From positions 62,001 through 126,000 of the forward strand of contig CAJNDS010002085.1 of assembly GCA_905221605.1 (NCBI GenBank): a stretch of DNA of 64,000 nt, written 5' to 3'. Below the pieces are notes generated by a model. The model searched no databases. It worked only from the letters and a program-made list of their open reading frames with translations, and was not told the DNA's origin. Made by a program: the position numbers and the translations under genes. This DNA is from Symbiodinium natans. Its lineage: Eukaryota > Sar > Dinophyceae > Suessiales > Symbiodiniaceae. Below are positions 21,004 to 30,479 of this stretch, piece after piece; the first letter of the stretch is position 1, and every line of letters starts with the position of its first letter.

Positions 21004-21141
21004 GCCCTGAACCCCAAACCCCAAACCCTAAACCCTAAACTCCAAACCTTGAGGGAGATTCTAGGTGTATGGACTGCGGGAGGTCGGCTGACAGAGGCCT
21101 TTCTTACCACTCAAGCTGTCGCTCCTCCGATGACCCAGTTT

Positions 21142-21300
21142 GGGGAGCTTTCCTAAAATAGGGTGTATACTTATTGGGGTCCTTATTTAAAGGGAATCCT
21201 AGATTGTCCTAAAATGGGGGTACCCTCTTGGAGTCCTTATTATCAGGGAATCCTGCTAGTATGGGTCCTAAGTTGGGGTCCCCTATTTTCGTAAGCCCCC
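21142..21300. mobile_element. Inverted-repeat element, family E (intergenic copy)
   Basis: Left end GGGAGCTTTCCTAAAATAGGG and reversed right end GGGGGCTTACGAAAATAGGG are similar. The interior segment GTCCTTATTTAAAGGGAATCC occurs twice in diverged form. This is the family that forms the intron at 33999-34105. Confidence 0.65.
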
Positions 21301-21563
21301 AATTTGCAGAAAGCAACGGACACCTCCACTCCCCCGAAGCCCTGAAGCACACGGCCTGCTAACCCTACACGCTAAACCCTAAACCCTGAACCCTGAACCC
21401 TAACCCTAAACCCTAAACCCTAAACCCTTTTTTGCACACCTTAACCCTGAACCCTAAACCCCATAGCGTCCTCCAGCTGCCGACCCCGCAGCTGCTCTGC
21501 CTGATGGCTAGAAGTATAGGGGCCTGAATAATTCGGGTTTAGGGTTTGGGGTTTCGGGATTAG

Positions 21564-21660
21564 AGTGATTAGAATAGGATTTTGGGGGGGCTATTCTAGT
21601 ATGATTACAAAAAGGGACCGTAAGGGATTACAGTTCGTCATTATTCCGACGACCCCATAT
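21564..21660 (+). mobile_element. Short dispersed element, family F
   Basis: ATTAGAATAGGATTTTGGGG, CTATTCTAGTATGATTACAA and ATTATTCCGACGACCCC in the family order. Confidence 0.65.
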
Positions 21661-21729
21661 TATGTAAAGAGCCCAGCTATCGCACACAAGATGGAGCCGA
21701 AGGGTTTGGGTTTAATTTAGGGGCCTTGA

Positions 21730-21834
21730 AAATTAGAACAGGGTTTTGCGGGGGCGGGGGGGGGGGCTATTATCGTATTCATAAAGGGGCCATAAGGGCA
21801 TACTGTTAGTACTTAGTCCTACCCCATAGTAGGA
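21730..21834 (+). mobile_element. Short dispersed element, family F
   Basis: AATTAGAACAGGGTTTTG, a G-run, CTATTATCGTATTCATAAAG and CATAAGGGCATACTGTTAGT in the family order; second copy within 200 bp. Confidence 0.65.
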
Positions 21835-22975
21835 TGGCTTAAGGCTGCAGCCCCCTGCAAGAAGAAAAGGGTGCTGTTTTGCGCTGAGGGCCTGAGGGTG
21901 CTTAATAATCCTAGCTGCTGTAGTGCTTAGTGCATCAGGAACCGATAAGCCAATGACAAGAGAGCGCACGCCCCCTTGTGCAGCCCCCGAAACCCTCACC
22001 CCCCTCTGCCAAAAAAAAACCCTGAGGCCTGAAACCCCTGACCCTAAACTCTACAGACCCTGAACCCTAAACCCCAAACCCCAAACCCTAACCCTAATTA
22101 CCTTAGCCGTAAAGACCGGCTAAACTGCTCGGACCCTCGTTTAGTTGCTGGGACTCTTGGCTCCATCATGTAGCCTGCCGGGCCCATTGAATCAGCGCCT
22201 GCGAACTCTCTCAAACCCTTGAGAAGGTCCAAGGTCCCGGAAGTTGGAACTTCAAGGTAACCTGTCGCAGAAGCTTAACCTGCAGTTAGGGGCCTACTTG
22301 CAAACCTCATATAAAACTGGAAGTAGGGCCTTGAAAAAACTGCCCATTTGTGCGCGCCCACGCGCGGGCCTCGATGCACGCGGAGGCGACGCTCGGTCTG
22401 AGGGCCACAAGACGGTCGTGGGATCCCGCCTAGAAGATGGCAGGCTCAGGGTTTAGGGCGTTGAGATGCCGGGGGATATGGCCTAATCGCCCATCCTAGT
22501 ACACGAGGGCTCCGGTTGCGTGAGGGCCGATGACGGGGCGTCGCTTGCGAAAGAACTTGGAAGGCTCCCCATGATTGCTCAGGGTGCTGTTGGTGTCAAG
22601 AGTCCGGTCAAGGGTTCAGGTTTACCTTGAGGTGGACTATGAGGAGTAAGAAGGTTTGCTGTTGGAACCATGTCTTCAGACCTTAAGTCGTGCGTCTCAT
22701 GCTCTAAAGCTTACGGTACCCCACGGGGGCCTCCAGACGCGCAGCTTTGCCGTCAAAAAAGATGCGCTTTTTGGAATTTAAGCGTGGGAGGGTGTGCGAA
22801 GTCAACTTCGGCCATGAGAGCCCTGAAGCCCCAAATTCTTAAGGGAGATGTCGATCCCTGTGACTTCGGACTTGCGCAGCACAATCTCAGGGTCTAGCCC
22901 ACTGCAGGACTTTACATCGAGCTTCGGGCTTCGGGTGGCAGACCCATCCTAAACCCGATTGGGGTCGAAAGCGCG

Positions 22976-23045
22976 GACCCTAAACCCTAAACCCTAAACC
23001 CTAAACCCTAAACCCTAAGCCCTAAGCCCTAAGCCCTAAACCCTG
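22976..23045 (-). repeat. Interstitial telomeric tract with CCCTAAG units
   Basis: Six CCCTAAA units followed by three CCCTAAG units. Confidence 0.93.
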
Positions 23046-23165
23046 GCGTCCAGCTCAACACGTGGGCATGTCTCCGAGCCGTCGAGGTACTGGGGACACG
23101 AATGAATGTCAAGCCTACGCCCCTTCAGATGGGAGTTTCCAAAATGGACTTCTCGAAATCAGCGA

Positions 23166-23230
23166 GGAGGAAAAAGGTCAAACTTGAGTAGTTCTCATAA
23201 AATGAGGAAACCCAAAAGTTTGAAGTTTAT
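23166..23230. mobile_element. Short dispersed element, family H
   Basis: GGAGGAAAAAGGTCAAACTT to AATGAGGAAACCCAAAAGTT is shared with 41291-41358. AAACTT/AAGTTT words are inverted near the ends. Confidence 0.55.
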
Positions 23231-24136
23231 CTGTTGGCTTAGTAGTGAAAATGAGGCTCCGAGTTCGTACCCTAAACCCTAAAAGCCCTTTCTTGCATCT
23301 AGGCCTCTTCGAACATTGCCAGGGGGTTAATCCACCCTAAACCCTGAAACCCTCAACCCTGAACCCTAAACCCTAGCCCTGAAACCCTAAGCGTCCGGCC
23401 AAGGAATGCGCGGCAGTCAGCCGCTGCAGAACGAGCGTCTCCTTCGCCGGGGCTTTGGACGGTCTCCCCCCAAAGTTTGGGGTTCTTCCTTAAGAACCCA
23501 TAACCTCCTTTTTTGTGGGTTGCTGCTGCTGCAAAGCCCTTTTCCTCACCCATCAGGACTTAATTGAAGGCATGCCTGAAAACTCAGCGATCAGGAAACC
23601 CTAAGCCCCAACTAACGTTTTAAAGGGGCAAACAACTCGATACTGAATGTCTAAGTATGAGCGAAGGTCGGAGGCTTGGTTCAACCCTGCTACGAATAAA
23701 ATGGTGCTTCTTGCCACCAGACAGACCAGCCTTTTTGGGACGTTTACATAGGGTTTAGGGTTTAGGGTTCAGGGCTAGAAACTAGGGTTTAATCGCTCAC
23801 GCTCGGACAACCCATGCGAGGTCCCATGAGGGTTGTTTAGAGTACCCGTTGCAAAAGGGTTTAGGGTTTAGGAAGCCTGTTGCCAAGATAGGTTTGGGAT
23901 CTATATGGTTTAGACGTACATGGACGCAGATCTACCTCCAGACACGGAGCCCGAATCCTCAAACCCTAAACCCTAAACCCTAAACCTTAAACCCTAAACC
24001 CTAAACCCTAACCTTAAGCCCTCTGAATGCGGCCGTGTGGCGACCTCACCTCGGGTCATCGGTGCTTCGGGGGTCTCTAAGAGCATCGGATTGGGATTCA
24101 TGTAGGGGCTTGGGGTTTAGGGTTTAGGGTTTGGGG

Positions 24137-24220
24137 ACTTGGAGGTTCATGGGTAGGTAAAAGGGTAACTTTATAGAGTACTTATAACCCTGATTACAAC
24201 TACCCATGAATTTCTCGCAG
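24137..24220. mobile_element. Inverted-repeat element, family A (A1)
   Basis: ACTTGGAGGTTCATGGGTAG at left and CTACCCATGAATTTCTCG at right, inverted; TACTTATAACCCT in the interior. Confidence 0.65.
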
Positions 24221-24732
24221 GGTTTAGGAGCCACTTCCCCACTGCGTTGCGCTTGCCCGAAATCCTCAAGTTCAAATCTCGCTGGCTGAGCGCGTCATCC
24301 TGTCACCGTTGTCTATTCTAGCTTAAGATTTAATAAACCGGCGCGCTTTTTCCCCACAAAAGGTTCAAGGCTGCCCTAAACGCTAGACCCTAAATCCCAA
24401 AATCTTAAACCCCAAGCCCCGTGTCAAGGGGCACGCGAGCTCGACCGCGTCGCTCAGGAACTTCGGCAGCGAGCCGTTGCACGCCTCTCGCACGACAGGG
24501 CTCCGGGGTTTGCGATTCGGGGGGGGGGGGGGGGGGGGGGGGGGAGGTCTGCGCCTTAACATGCTTCCCTAAGCCCTAAACCCTAAACCCTGAACCCTGA
24601 ACCCTAGACCCTAAACCCTAAACCTTAAACCCCCACCTGCGCCCTCTTCTGGAAGTCTTTCTTCAGCGCGCGGATGGTCGAGGCCGAGGCATCGAGCCTT
24701 TTGGAGATGCACAGCGTGAGGCTGTTCAGGTC

Positions 24733-24880
24733 TAGGGTTTAGGGTTGTTAGGGTTGTTAGGGTTGTTAGGGTTGTTAGGGTTGTTAGGGTTGTTAGGGTT
24801 GTTAGGGTTGTTAGGGTTGTTAGGGTTGTTGGTGTTGTTGGGGTTGTTGGGGTTGTTGGGGTTGTTGTTTTCCCTCCTGC
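24733..24880 (+). repeat. 9-bp tandem array GGGTTGTTA, then GGGTTGTTG
   Basis: About ten GGGTTGTTA units followed by about five GGGTTGTTG/GGTGTTGTT units. It looks like a telomere-derived unit expanded by three bases. Translates as Asn-Asn-Pro or Leu-Gly repeats that are not genes. Confidence 0.95.
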
Positions 24881-24939
24881 ACAGCTGGGGCGAATCCGCA
24901 TCGCAGGGCGACTCTTGGGGTTGTTGGGGTTTAGGGTTT

Positions 24940-25037
24940 TTGTTCCCCGTATACTGACAGTCCGTAATAGAGATTATCATAGGGGGGCACTAGAATCCGT
25001 ATGAAGGACTCGTATAAGGGGGAGGAGAACATCCCAA
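24940..25037. mobile_element. Inverted-repeat element, family B
   Basis: Family B: TTGGGATGTTCCCC ... GGGGAACATCCCAA, about 95-100 bp, with an inner inverted pair CAGTCCTTAATAGGGATT / AATCCCTATTAAGGACTG, so nearly the whole element is a palindrome. Here the left end is shortened to TTGTTCCCC. Best copies: 30057-30156, 34978-35076, 36597-36692. Confidence 0.7.
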
Positions 25038-25129
25038 GGTCTAGGGTTTTAGGGTTTAGGGTGGTTTTGGTGCAGGCCAACTGCCTTTTAGGCTCTACGG
25101 AGGGCTTGACCCAAGGGTCCCCTAGGTAT

Positions 25130-25204
25130 AAAAAGGGCACCCTGTTTGGATTTAAAGGGGATTATAAGGGAACCTAAAGCCCAAAAAAAAGGGGGCAAGG
25201 GCCC
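25130..25204 (+). mobile_element. Short dispersed element, family C
   Basis: AAAAGGGCACCCTGTTTGG, GGGATTATAAGGGAACC, AAAAAAAAGGGGGCAAGGGCC in the family order. Confidence 0.6.
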
Positions 25205-25321
25205 ACTCCGGGCTCTACGGAAGGCTTGAAAAGTGAAACTCAATCTACTGTCCCCCTTCGACCCGCTTCACCTAGCAGTCCAGCAAGCGTGCCTCATATG
25301 GGGGGGTGGTTTTTTGGCATG

Positions 25322-25388
25322 AGGGGGTACCTTATTGGGAGCCTTAATTTAAGGGTAGCCTACTTTTTGGGGGTCTATATTCGTGTGA
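25322..25388. mobile_element. Short element, family E, partial
   Basis: GGGGTACCTTATTGGGAGCC, TTAATTTAAGGGTAGCCTAC and GGGGGTCTATATTCGTG align with the inner part of the intron element at 33999-34105 (same orientation on the plus strand). Confidence 0.55.
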
Positions 25389-25713
25389 AACTGCAGAGGG
25401 ACAGGACCAACTGGAGGCTGCCAAGCGGCGTCCGAACAGCCTCAGCCGACTTCTTCTCTTCCCACTCTTTCATCTTCCTTGTGCAACCAGGTGCTGCATG
25501 GGGTGCGTCACACCCTCCTCTTTGTCAACAGGGCCAGCAGCAAGTCTAAACCCGAAACCGCAAATGCCCATCCCCCCCCCTGCCCCTCGGCCTCTACAGG
25601 GAACGATTATAGAGAGCCCCAGGCTCAAACCCCAATCCCAATGTCCCACACCAGCACTGGCTCTAATGAATCACGCCCACAAGATCAAACTTTGAGGAGG
25701 CACGCCCTATTGC

Positions 25714-25806
25714 CCTAAACCCTAAACCCTAAACCCTAAACCCTAAACCCTAAACCCTAAACCCTAAACCCTAAACCCTAAACCCTAACCCTAAACCCTA
25801 AACCCT
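25714..25806 (-). repeat. Interstitial telomeric tract, CCCTAAA orientation
   Basis: About thirteen CCCTAAA units, almost perfect. Confidence 0.95.
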
Positions 25807-25910
25807 GTGTTGCAAGCCGCGGCTCTTGAGCTCCTTGGGGGAGTCTTTACCTAGGTCTTCGAACAAGCTCCGCAACCTCGGTGGAGGGCTCAGAGAGCTT
25901 GAAACCGAAT

Positions 25911-26106
25911 AGGGTTTAGGGTTTAGGGGTTGAGGGTTTAGGGGTTAGGGGTTTGGGGGTTTAGGGTTTAGGGTTTAGGGTTTGGGGGTTTAGGGGTTTA
26001 GGGTTTAGGGTTTGGGGTTTAGGGTTTAGGGTTTAGGGTTTGGGGGTTTAGGGGTTTAGGGGTTTAGGGGTTTAGGGGCTCAGGGGTTCAGGGGTTTAGG
26101 GTTTAA
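25911..26106 (+). repeat. Interstitial telomeric tract with extra-G units
   Basis: About 200 bp of TTTAGGG and TTTAGGGG/TTTGGGGG units. Lies about 105 bp from an oppositely oriented tract. Confidence 0.92.
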
Positions 26107-27298
26107 CAAAAATCCACAGGCTATCATTCATCTTCTTGTATGTCTCCTACTTGAAGGTTCATGGATAGCTCTGAGTAGGGTTTTGAATACCCTAAGTCAG
26201 GTTCTAACCAGATGCCTCTTATGTATCGGAACCCAGGCACCGCGCCAGGGGACCACAATTCTAAAATCCATCTGCAGCTCGACATCACGAGGATAGCATC
26301 AAGATTTCGGCCCATCCAAGAATACTGCGAGGTTGTTGCTATGACTTTACTTATGTTCGACAGCACCCACCACAGCTACAGGCGACCACTGCAAGCAGCA
26401 CCAGGACCACGACGTCACTACAACTGCCACTGCGATGACGAGGAATAGAATGACCGAACATGATGAGGTCAATTCCGGCCTTCAGACAAAGGCCCTGGGG
26501 GCACACTCATCAGCAAACAGCGGATCTCTAGGCACGACAACTCCCAAGACCCTCACGCTACAAGTCAGCCTCATCCGCATAGCCCCAGACCCGAAGTAGA
26601 GATCCAGGGCCCCTGGCGAATGAAACTTCGTGGTGAGCTTTTCCTGGCAGACCGAGGTTCGCTGTTTTGAGGGAGAGGTTACCCTAAACCCAAAATCCTA
26701 AACAGTCGGCATTGGACACGCCAGAAACTCGGTTTCACGCTTTAGTCGGGTTCGCGATCGCCGCTAGGGGCTACTGGATGAGCACTTGCCGCCATACCCA
26801 CCCTTAAGAACCCTCCCCACCCTCGCAAGGAAGAGTTCTTCATAATGTGTTTTTAGGGGTTATTCAGCAAATAGCACTAGGCAAGAGAGCTGTCTCGACA
26901 AAGAAGCGACAAGGATGCAATGCCTCTCGGAAAAAAGCCAACCCTAAACCCTAAACCATCTAGGAGGGGTCCAAAAGGACTCAAAGCCCACATTGTGCAG
27001 GATGGTCCGGTGTAGGGTGCAGCGAAAGTTACATGCCTGCTTCTCCCCCAAAACCCCAAACCCTACACCCTAAATCTCTCTGTCTCTCTCTCTCTCTCTC
27101 TGCCTCTCTCTCTCTCTCTCTCTCTCTCTCGCTCGCTCTCTGCATATTATGTATATGAATAAATAAATATGAATAAATCAATAAACAATAAATAAATAAA
27201 TGAATAAAAAATAATATATATATATATATATACGTATAAGGCGATGGGTTATAATCGGATCTCCAAGATGAACTTCAACGTCTGCCCCTCTCTCTCTC

Positions 27299-27342
<44 letters not shown>

Positions 27343-27397
27343 GCGCATGTATGGCGAGCCACGGCGGCTTCGAGAAGGGAGGACCAACCTGTCAGCA

Positions 27398-27734
27398 ACT
27401 TGGAGATTCCTGGTACCTAATAACTCAAGTATCAGGGTTTAGGGTTTAGGGTACCTAATGGTACGTAGTAATTATCCCAATTATCAGGGTTTAGGGTTTA
27501 GGGTTTAGGATATCCCAATTATAACTGTACTGATAACCGAGGAAGAGTAGTTCTTGGTAGGTGTTTAGGGTTTAGGCTTTAGGGTTTAGGGTGCGTATAA
27601 CCCAATTACAACCACCGTAGGGCACTGAAGGGGCTTATAAATTGGTTAAAAGTACCAGTGGTACTAGGGTTATTACGTACCCTAAACCCTAAACCCTAAG
27701 CCCTGATAATTGGGATACCATGAACCTACCAGTA
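27398..27734. mobile_element. Family A element carrying several telomeric insertions
   Basis: Left end ACTTGGAGATTCCTGGTACC and right end ACCATGAACCTACCAGTA are family A ends, but the copy is about 337 bp, versus about 140 bp for the intact copy at 38662-38801. The excess is telomeric inserts at four places. Two are flanked by exact direct repeats: TATCCCAATTAT (27473-27484, 27511-27522) around 26 bp, and GGTACCTAAT (27412-27421, 27450-27459) around 28 bp. Confidence 0.75.
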
Positions 27735-27815
27735 GGCTTCGCAACTCAACTCTCCCGACTAGAGACTGGCGTTGGCCTCTGCTTGAGATGATTCTGCCTC
27801 GGATGGCCCTCGAAG

Positions 27816-27944
27816 GGTTTAGGGTTTAGGGTTTAGGGTTTAGGGTTTAGGGTTTAGGGTTTAGGGTTTAGGGTTAGGGTTTAGGGTTTAGGGTTTAGGG
27901 TTTAGGGTTTAGGGTTTAGGGTTTAGGGTTTCGGGTTTAGGGAG
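27816..27944 (+). repeat. Interstitial telomeric tract, TTTAGGG orientation
   Basis: About eighteen TTTAGGG units, nearly perfect. Confidence 0.96.
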
Positions 27945-28287
27945 ACCCTCTGCAGAATTAGTCCTAGATGTGATCCTCTTGGTGCCCAATGTAGGGAAAG
28001 TACCAAAATATCCCCAGGGCCTACCTAGAACGAGTTTGGCCTTTCAACAGAGCTTCGAAGGCTTCGTTGACATGTTGTTGGTGGTCTCCTTGCCGCCCGA
28101 AAGACTCTGCCCGACTGTTTTCCCCGGACTGCGAGAAGTTCAACTACTGTGGGTACAGACTATCGACCCACCATCGTCGAGTGCCGGGTGCGGGCGCACC
28201 TGCTAAAAGTTTCAACCGCCAAGCACCGGGTGACCGGTTTTCAGCGTGGGACTATTACACCCCAATTCCCTTTGTGCGGCTTATTAC

Positions 28288-28386
28288 TAGTTCATGGTTG
28301 GGATAATATTAAAGATTTAAATCTATATTCCTTATTGGGTTTAAGTACTCTTAAAATTGTAAAATGGTACTCAACTATGACTTATG
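28288..28386. mobile_element. Short inverted-repeat element, family G
   Basis: Starts TAGTTCATGGTTGGGATAAT; reversed end TAAGTCATAGTTGAGTACC is similar over about 14 bases. Shares CCTTATTGGGTTTAAGTACTC and TTGTAAAATG with copies at 36269-36363 and 44464-44555. Confidence 0.6.
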
Positions 28387-28691
28387 GGCATTATCATCAT
28401 AGCCCCTCCTGGTTTGAGGTTTAGCGACTCAAACCGATGCCGAACTCCGAATCTCGCACGGCCCCAACTCCCGGCAGATGGCGGCTTTTTATAGGGACCC
28501 TTAACCCCAAACCCCAAAGTGTTTAGGGCTTTCAAAACTTTGGAGCATCCCAGCCTTCCTCCTCAAGCTCAGGTATCGGCTGAGGCCGCTGGTACTTCTC
28601 TGGAAGAACGGCCTAGGATCACCGAGATACTCCCAGAACCGCAAACAAACACAATCAAACAAAAAAAAACCTAAACCTTTTTGCCGGAAAA

Positions 28692-28756
28692 AAACCCTAA
28701 ACCCTAAACCCTAAACCCTAAACCCTAAACCCTAAACCCTAAACCCCTAAACCCTA
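28692..28756 (-). repeat. Interstitial telomeric tract, CCCTAAA orientation
   Basis: About nine CCCTAAA units. Confidence 0.95.
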
Positions 28757-29825
28757 TTCCTATAAGGTGACGGTAGTCTGCCTCGACACAGCCAGCCGTG
28801 ACTTTTGAGATCCGGGTCCAGGGTTTAGGGCAAGAGGTGTCGAAGCAGCTTACCAGCATGGGTGGAGGAGGGGTGAGGCTTTTATCCCCCTAAAGGGGCC
28901 CCCTTCATAGGGGTTTAGGGTTGATTCTGATAAGAATTCTACGACTTAGCAGCCAAAAAGGGCTAAGTTTACAAGGTGCTGCGTCCCTGCTTAGAGTTTC
29001 TTCAAGTTTCGGGGTTAGGGTTCGGGGTTTCAGGGTATTTGGGGATCTAGAGGTTGAGGATTTGGAGGTTTGGGGATCTAGGGGTTCAATAGCAGTGTGG
29101 GGAGTTAGGGTTCGTTCGGGTATCCAAGAAGCACATTTCAGCACAGATGTCGTCTGCGAGTAGTTGAAGCCCTCGCCGACGGTTGTAACAACGTAGTCGT
29201 CCTCGTGCCCTCGGATTAGTCCGTTTCCTATGGGTCTGAATATTCCGGGCTTGATCCGTAACACTACAAACCTTAAACCTTAAACCACTATGCCCAAAAC
29301 CCTGAACCCCTACACCCTGGTTACGACAGGCTTGTGCAAGACTTCTCCCCCGGACTGACGAACCCTAACGCTTGGGATAGATACAAGGGCCCTTAGTATG
29401 GGCTCTCAATTCGGAAGCCTTAGAAACGCCGTCCCCAAGGGCTCAGACTTCAAAAGCCTTTAACAATGGGAAGGGACCGCATCAAGGAACCCTACAGACC
29501 ATAAACATCGAGCTTTTTACATGTAGCTACTAAGAGCCCTTTTTACAGTGAGTATAGTGGCTCCTTATCTTTGTTCCTTGTTTAAGGACTGTTAGCACAA
29601 AGGGGGAACATCCCGATAGCTACCCGTAGACTAACCTAAACTCTCAACCCTATAAACGCTCCCAGGGACCGTCAAGTCATTTGGGTTGAGGTTAAGGGTT
29701 TAGAGTTTCGAGTTTAGGGTTTAGGGCGTAGGGTTTAGGGTTTAGGGCTTAGGGTTTGGGGTTCAGGGTTTAGGGTCGGGTAGGAGGAGCCCGAGAGGGC
29801 TTTGGGTTTAAGGATTTAGGGAGGG

Positions 29826-29872
29826 TTGGGATTTCCTACTAAGGACTGTTAGTATGAGGGGGAACATCCTAA
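29826..29872. mobile_element. Family B element, internally deleted
   Basis: 47 bp: TTGGGATTTCC at left, then directly AAGGACTGTTAGTATGAG and GGGGGAACATCCTAA. It is followed by GGTTCTAAACCCTAAA, exactly as is the copy at 30057-30156, so element plus telomeric tract were duplicated together. Confidence 0.6.
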
Positions 29873-29968
29873 GGTTCTAAACCCTAAACCCTAAACCCTA
29901 AACCCTAAACCCTAAACCCTAAACCCTAAACCCTAAACCCTAAACCCTAAACCCTAAACCCTAAACCC
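29873..29968 (-). repeat. Interstitial telomeric tract, CCCTAAA orientation
   Basis: Thirteen CCCTAAA units next to a family B end. Confidence 0.95.
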
Positions 29969-30056
29969 CAGCGTTCAGGCTTTGGGATTCGGGGCTCCCG
30001 AGCCTTGGTGTAGGGCTTCAGGAGTACAGTGTTGTTAAAGGTTTAGGGCTTGAGAC

Positions 30057-30156
30057 TTGAGATGTTCCCCTTATGCTAGCAGTCCTTAATAGGGATTATC
30101 CGAGGGGATACTAGAATCCCTATTAAGGACTGCGAGTATAAGGGTGAACATCCTAA
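30057..30156. mobile_element. Inverted-repeat element, family B
   Basis: TTGAGATGTTCCCCTTATG at left and AGGGTGAACATCCTAA at right; inner pair AGTCCTTAATAGGGATTATC and GAATCCCTATTAAGGACT. Complete, 100 bp. Confidence 0.75.
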
Positions 30157-30159
30157 GGT

Positions 30160-30205
30160 TCTAAACCCTAAACCCTAAACCCTAAACCCTAAACCCTAAA
30201 CCCTA
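30160..30205 (-). repeat. Interstitial telomeric tract, CCCTAAA orientation
   Basis: Six CCCTAAA units directly after a family B element. Confidence 0.95.
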
Positions 30206-30304
30206 AAACCTTCTAGTCTCCCAAGAAGGACCTCGATCTGATTGCCGACGAGGCCGCCGCCCTTGACGTTGCTGGGGCCTTGGCCAGTTGCCGGGGGAGT
30301 CCCT

Positions 30305-30378
30305 ACCCTAAACCCTAAACCCTAAACCCTAAACCCTAAACCCTAAACCCTAAACCCTAAACCCTAAACCCTACACCC
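30305..30378 (-). repeat. Interstitial telomeric tract, CCCTAAA orientation
   Basis: About ten CCCTAAA units. Confidence 0.95.
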
Positions 30379-30408
30379 TAACCAGACCCAAGAAGAACCT
30401 GGGAACAG

Positions 30409-30479
30409 CAAGGGTGCCCTTTTTGGGTGAAGGGGCCTTGTAAGGGAACCCAAACCCTAAACACAGTGAATAAGGGCCT
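30409..30479 (+). mobile_element. Short dispersed element, family C
   Basis: AAGGGTGCCCTTTTTGGGTG, CCTTGTAAGGGAACCC, then CCCTAAA-like replacement, then GAATAAGGGCCT. Confidence 0.55.

Larger units (their letters stand above)
19437..22975. other. Intergenic, no gene recognised
   Basis: Telomeric tracts at 20502-20592, 20693-20778 and 21360-21428; elements of families A, E and F (listed separately); ordinary-complexity stretches at 19560-20480 and 22130-22970 without recognisable coding sequence. Short ORFs at 22244-22456 and 22670-22897 have no recognisable content. Confidence 0.5.
24881..27397. other. Intergenic, no gene recognised
   Basis: Besides listed elements: a one-ended family A copy at 26149-26210, a degenerate family D copy at 26782-26877, CT microsatellites at 27080-27140 and 27290-27340, and A/T-rich DNA at 27150-27230. 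26210-26680 is of ordinary complexity without recognised coding sequence. Confidence 0.5.
27945..29825. other. Intergenic, no gene recognised
   Basis: Contains a family G copy, a telomeric tract (28692-28756), a degenerate tract (29698-29776) and a half family B copy (29570-29616). ORFs on both strands (28905-29264 and others) show no recognisable domain. Confidence 0.5.

Noticed and set aside
24240..24300. tRNA-like GTTCAAATC word
   Set aside because: No cloverleaf could be drawn around it.
24611..24980. Asn-Asn-Pro and Thr-Leu repeat ORFs
   Set aside because: Translations of the 9-bp GGGTTGTTA array.
27816..27944. CRISPR-like or centromeric array
   Set aside because: The repeats are contiguous 7-bp telomere units without spacers, in a eukaryotic context.
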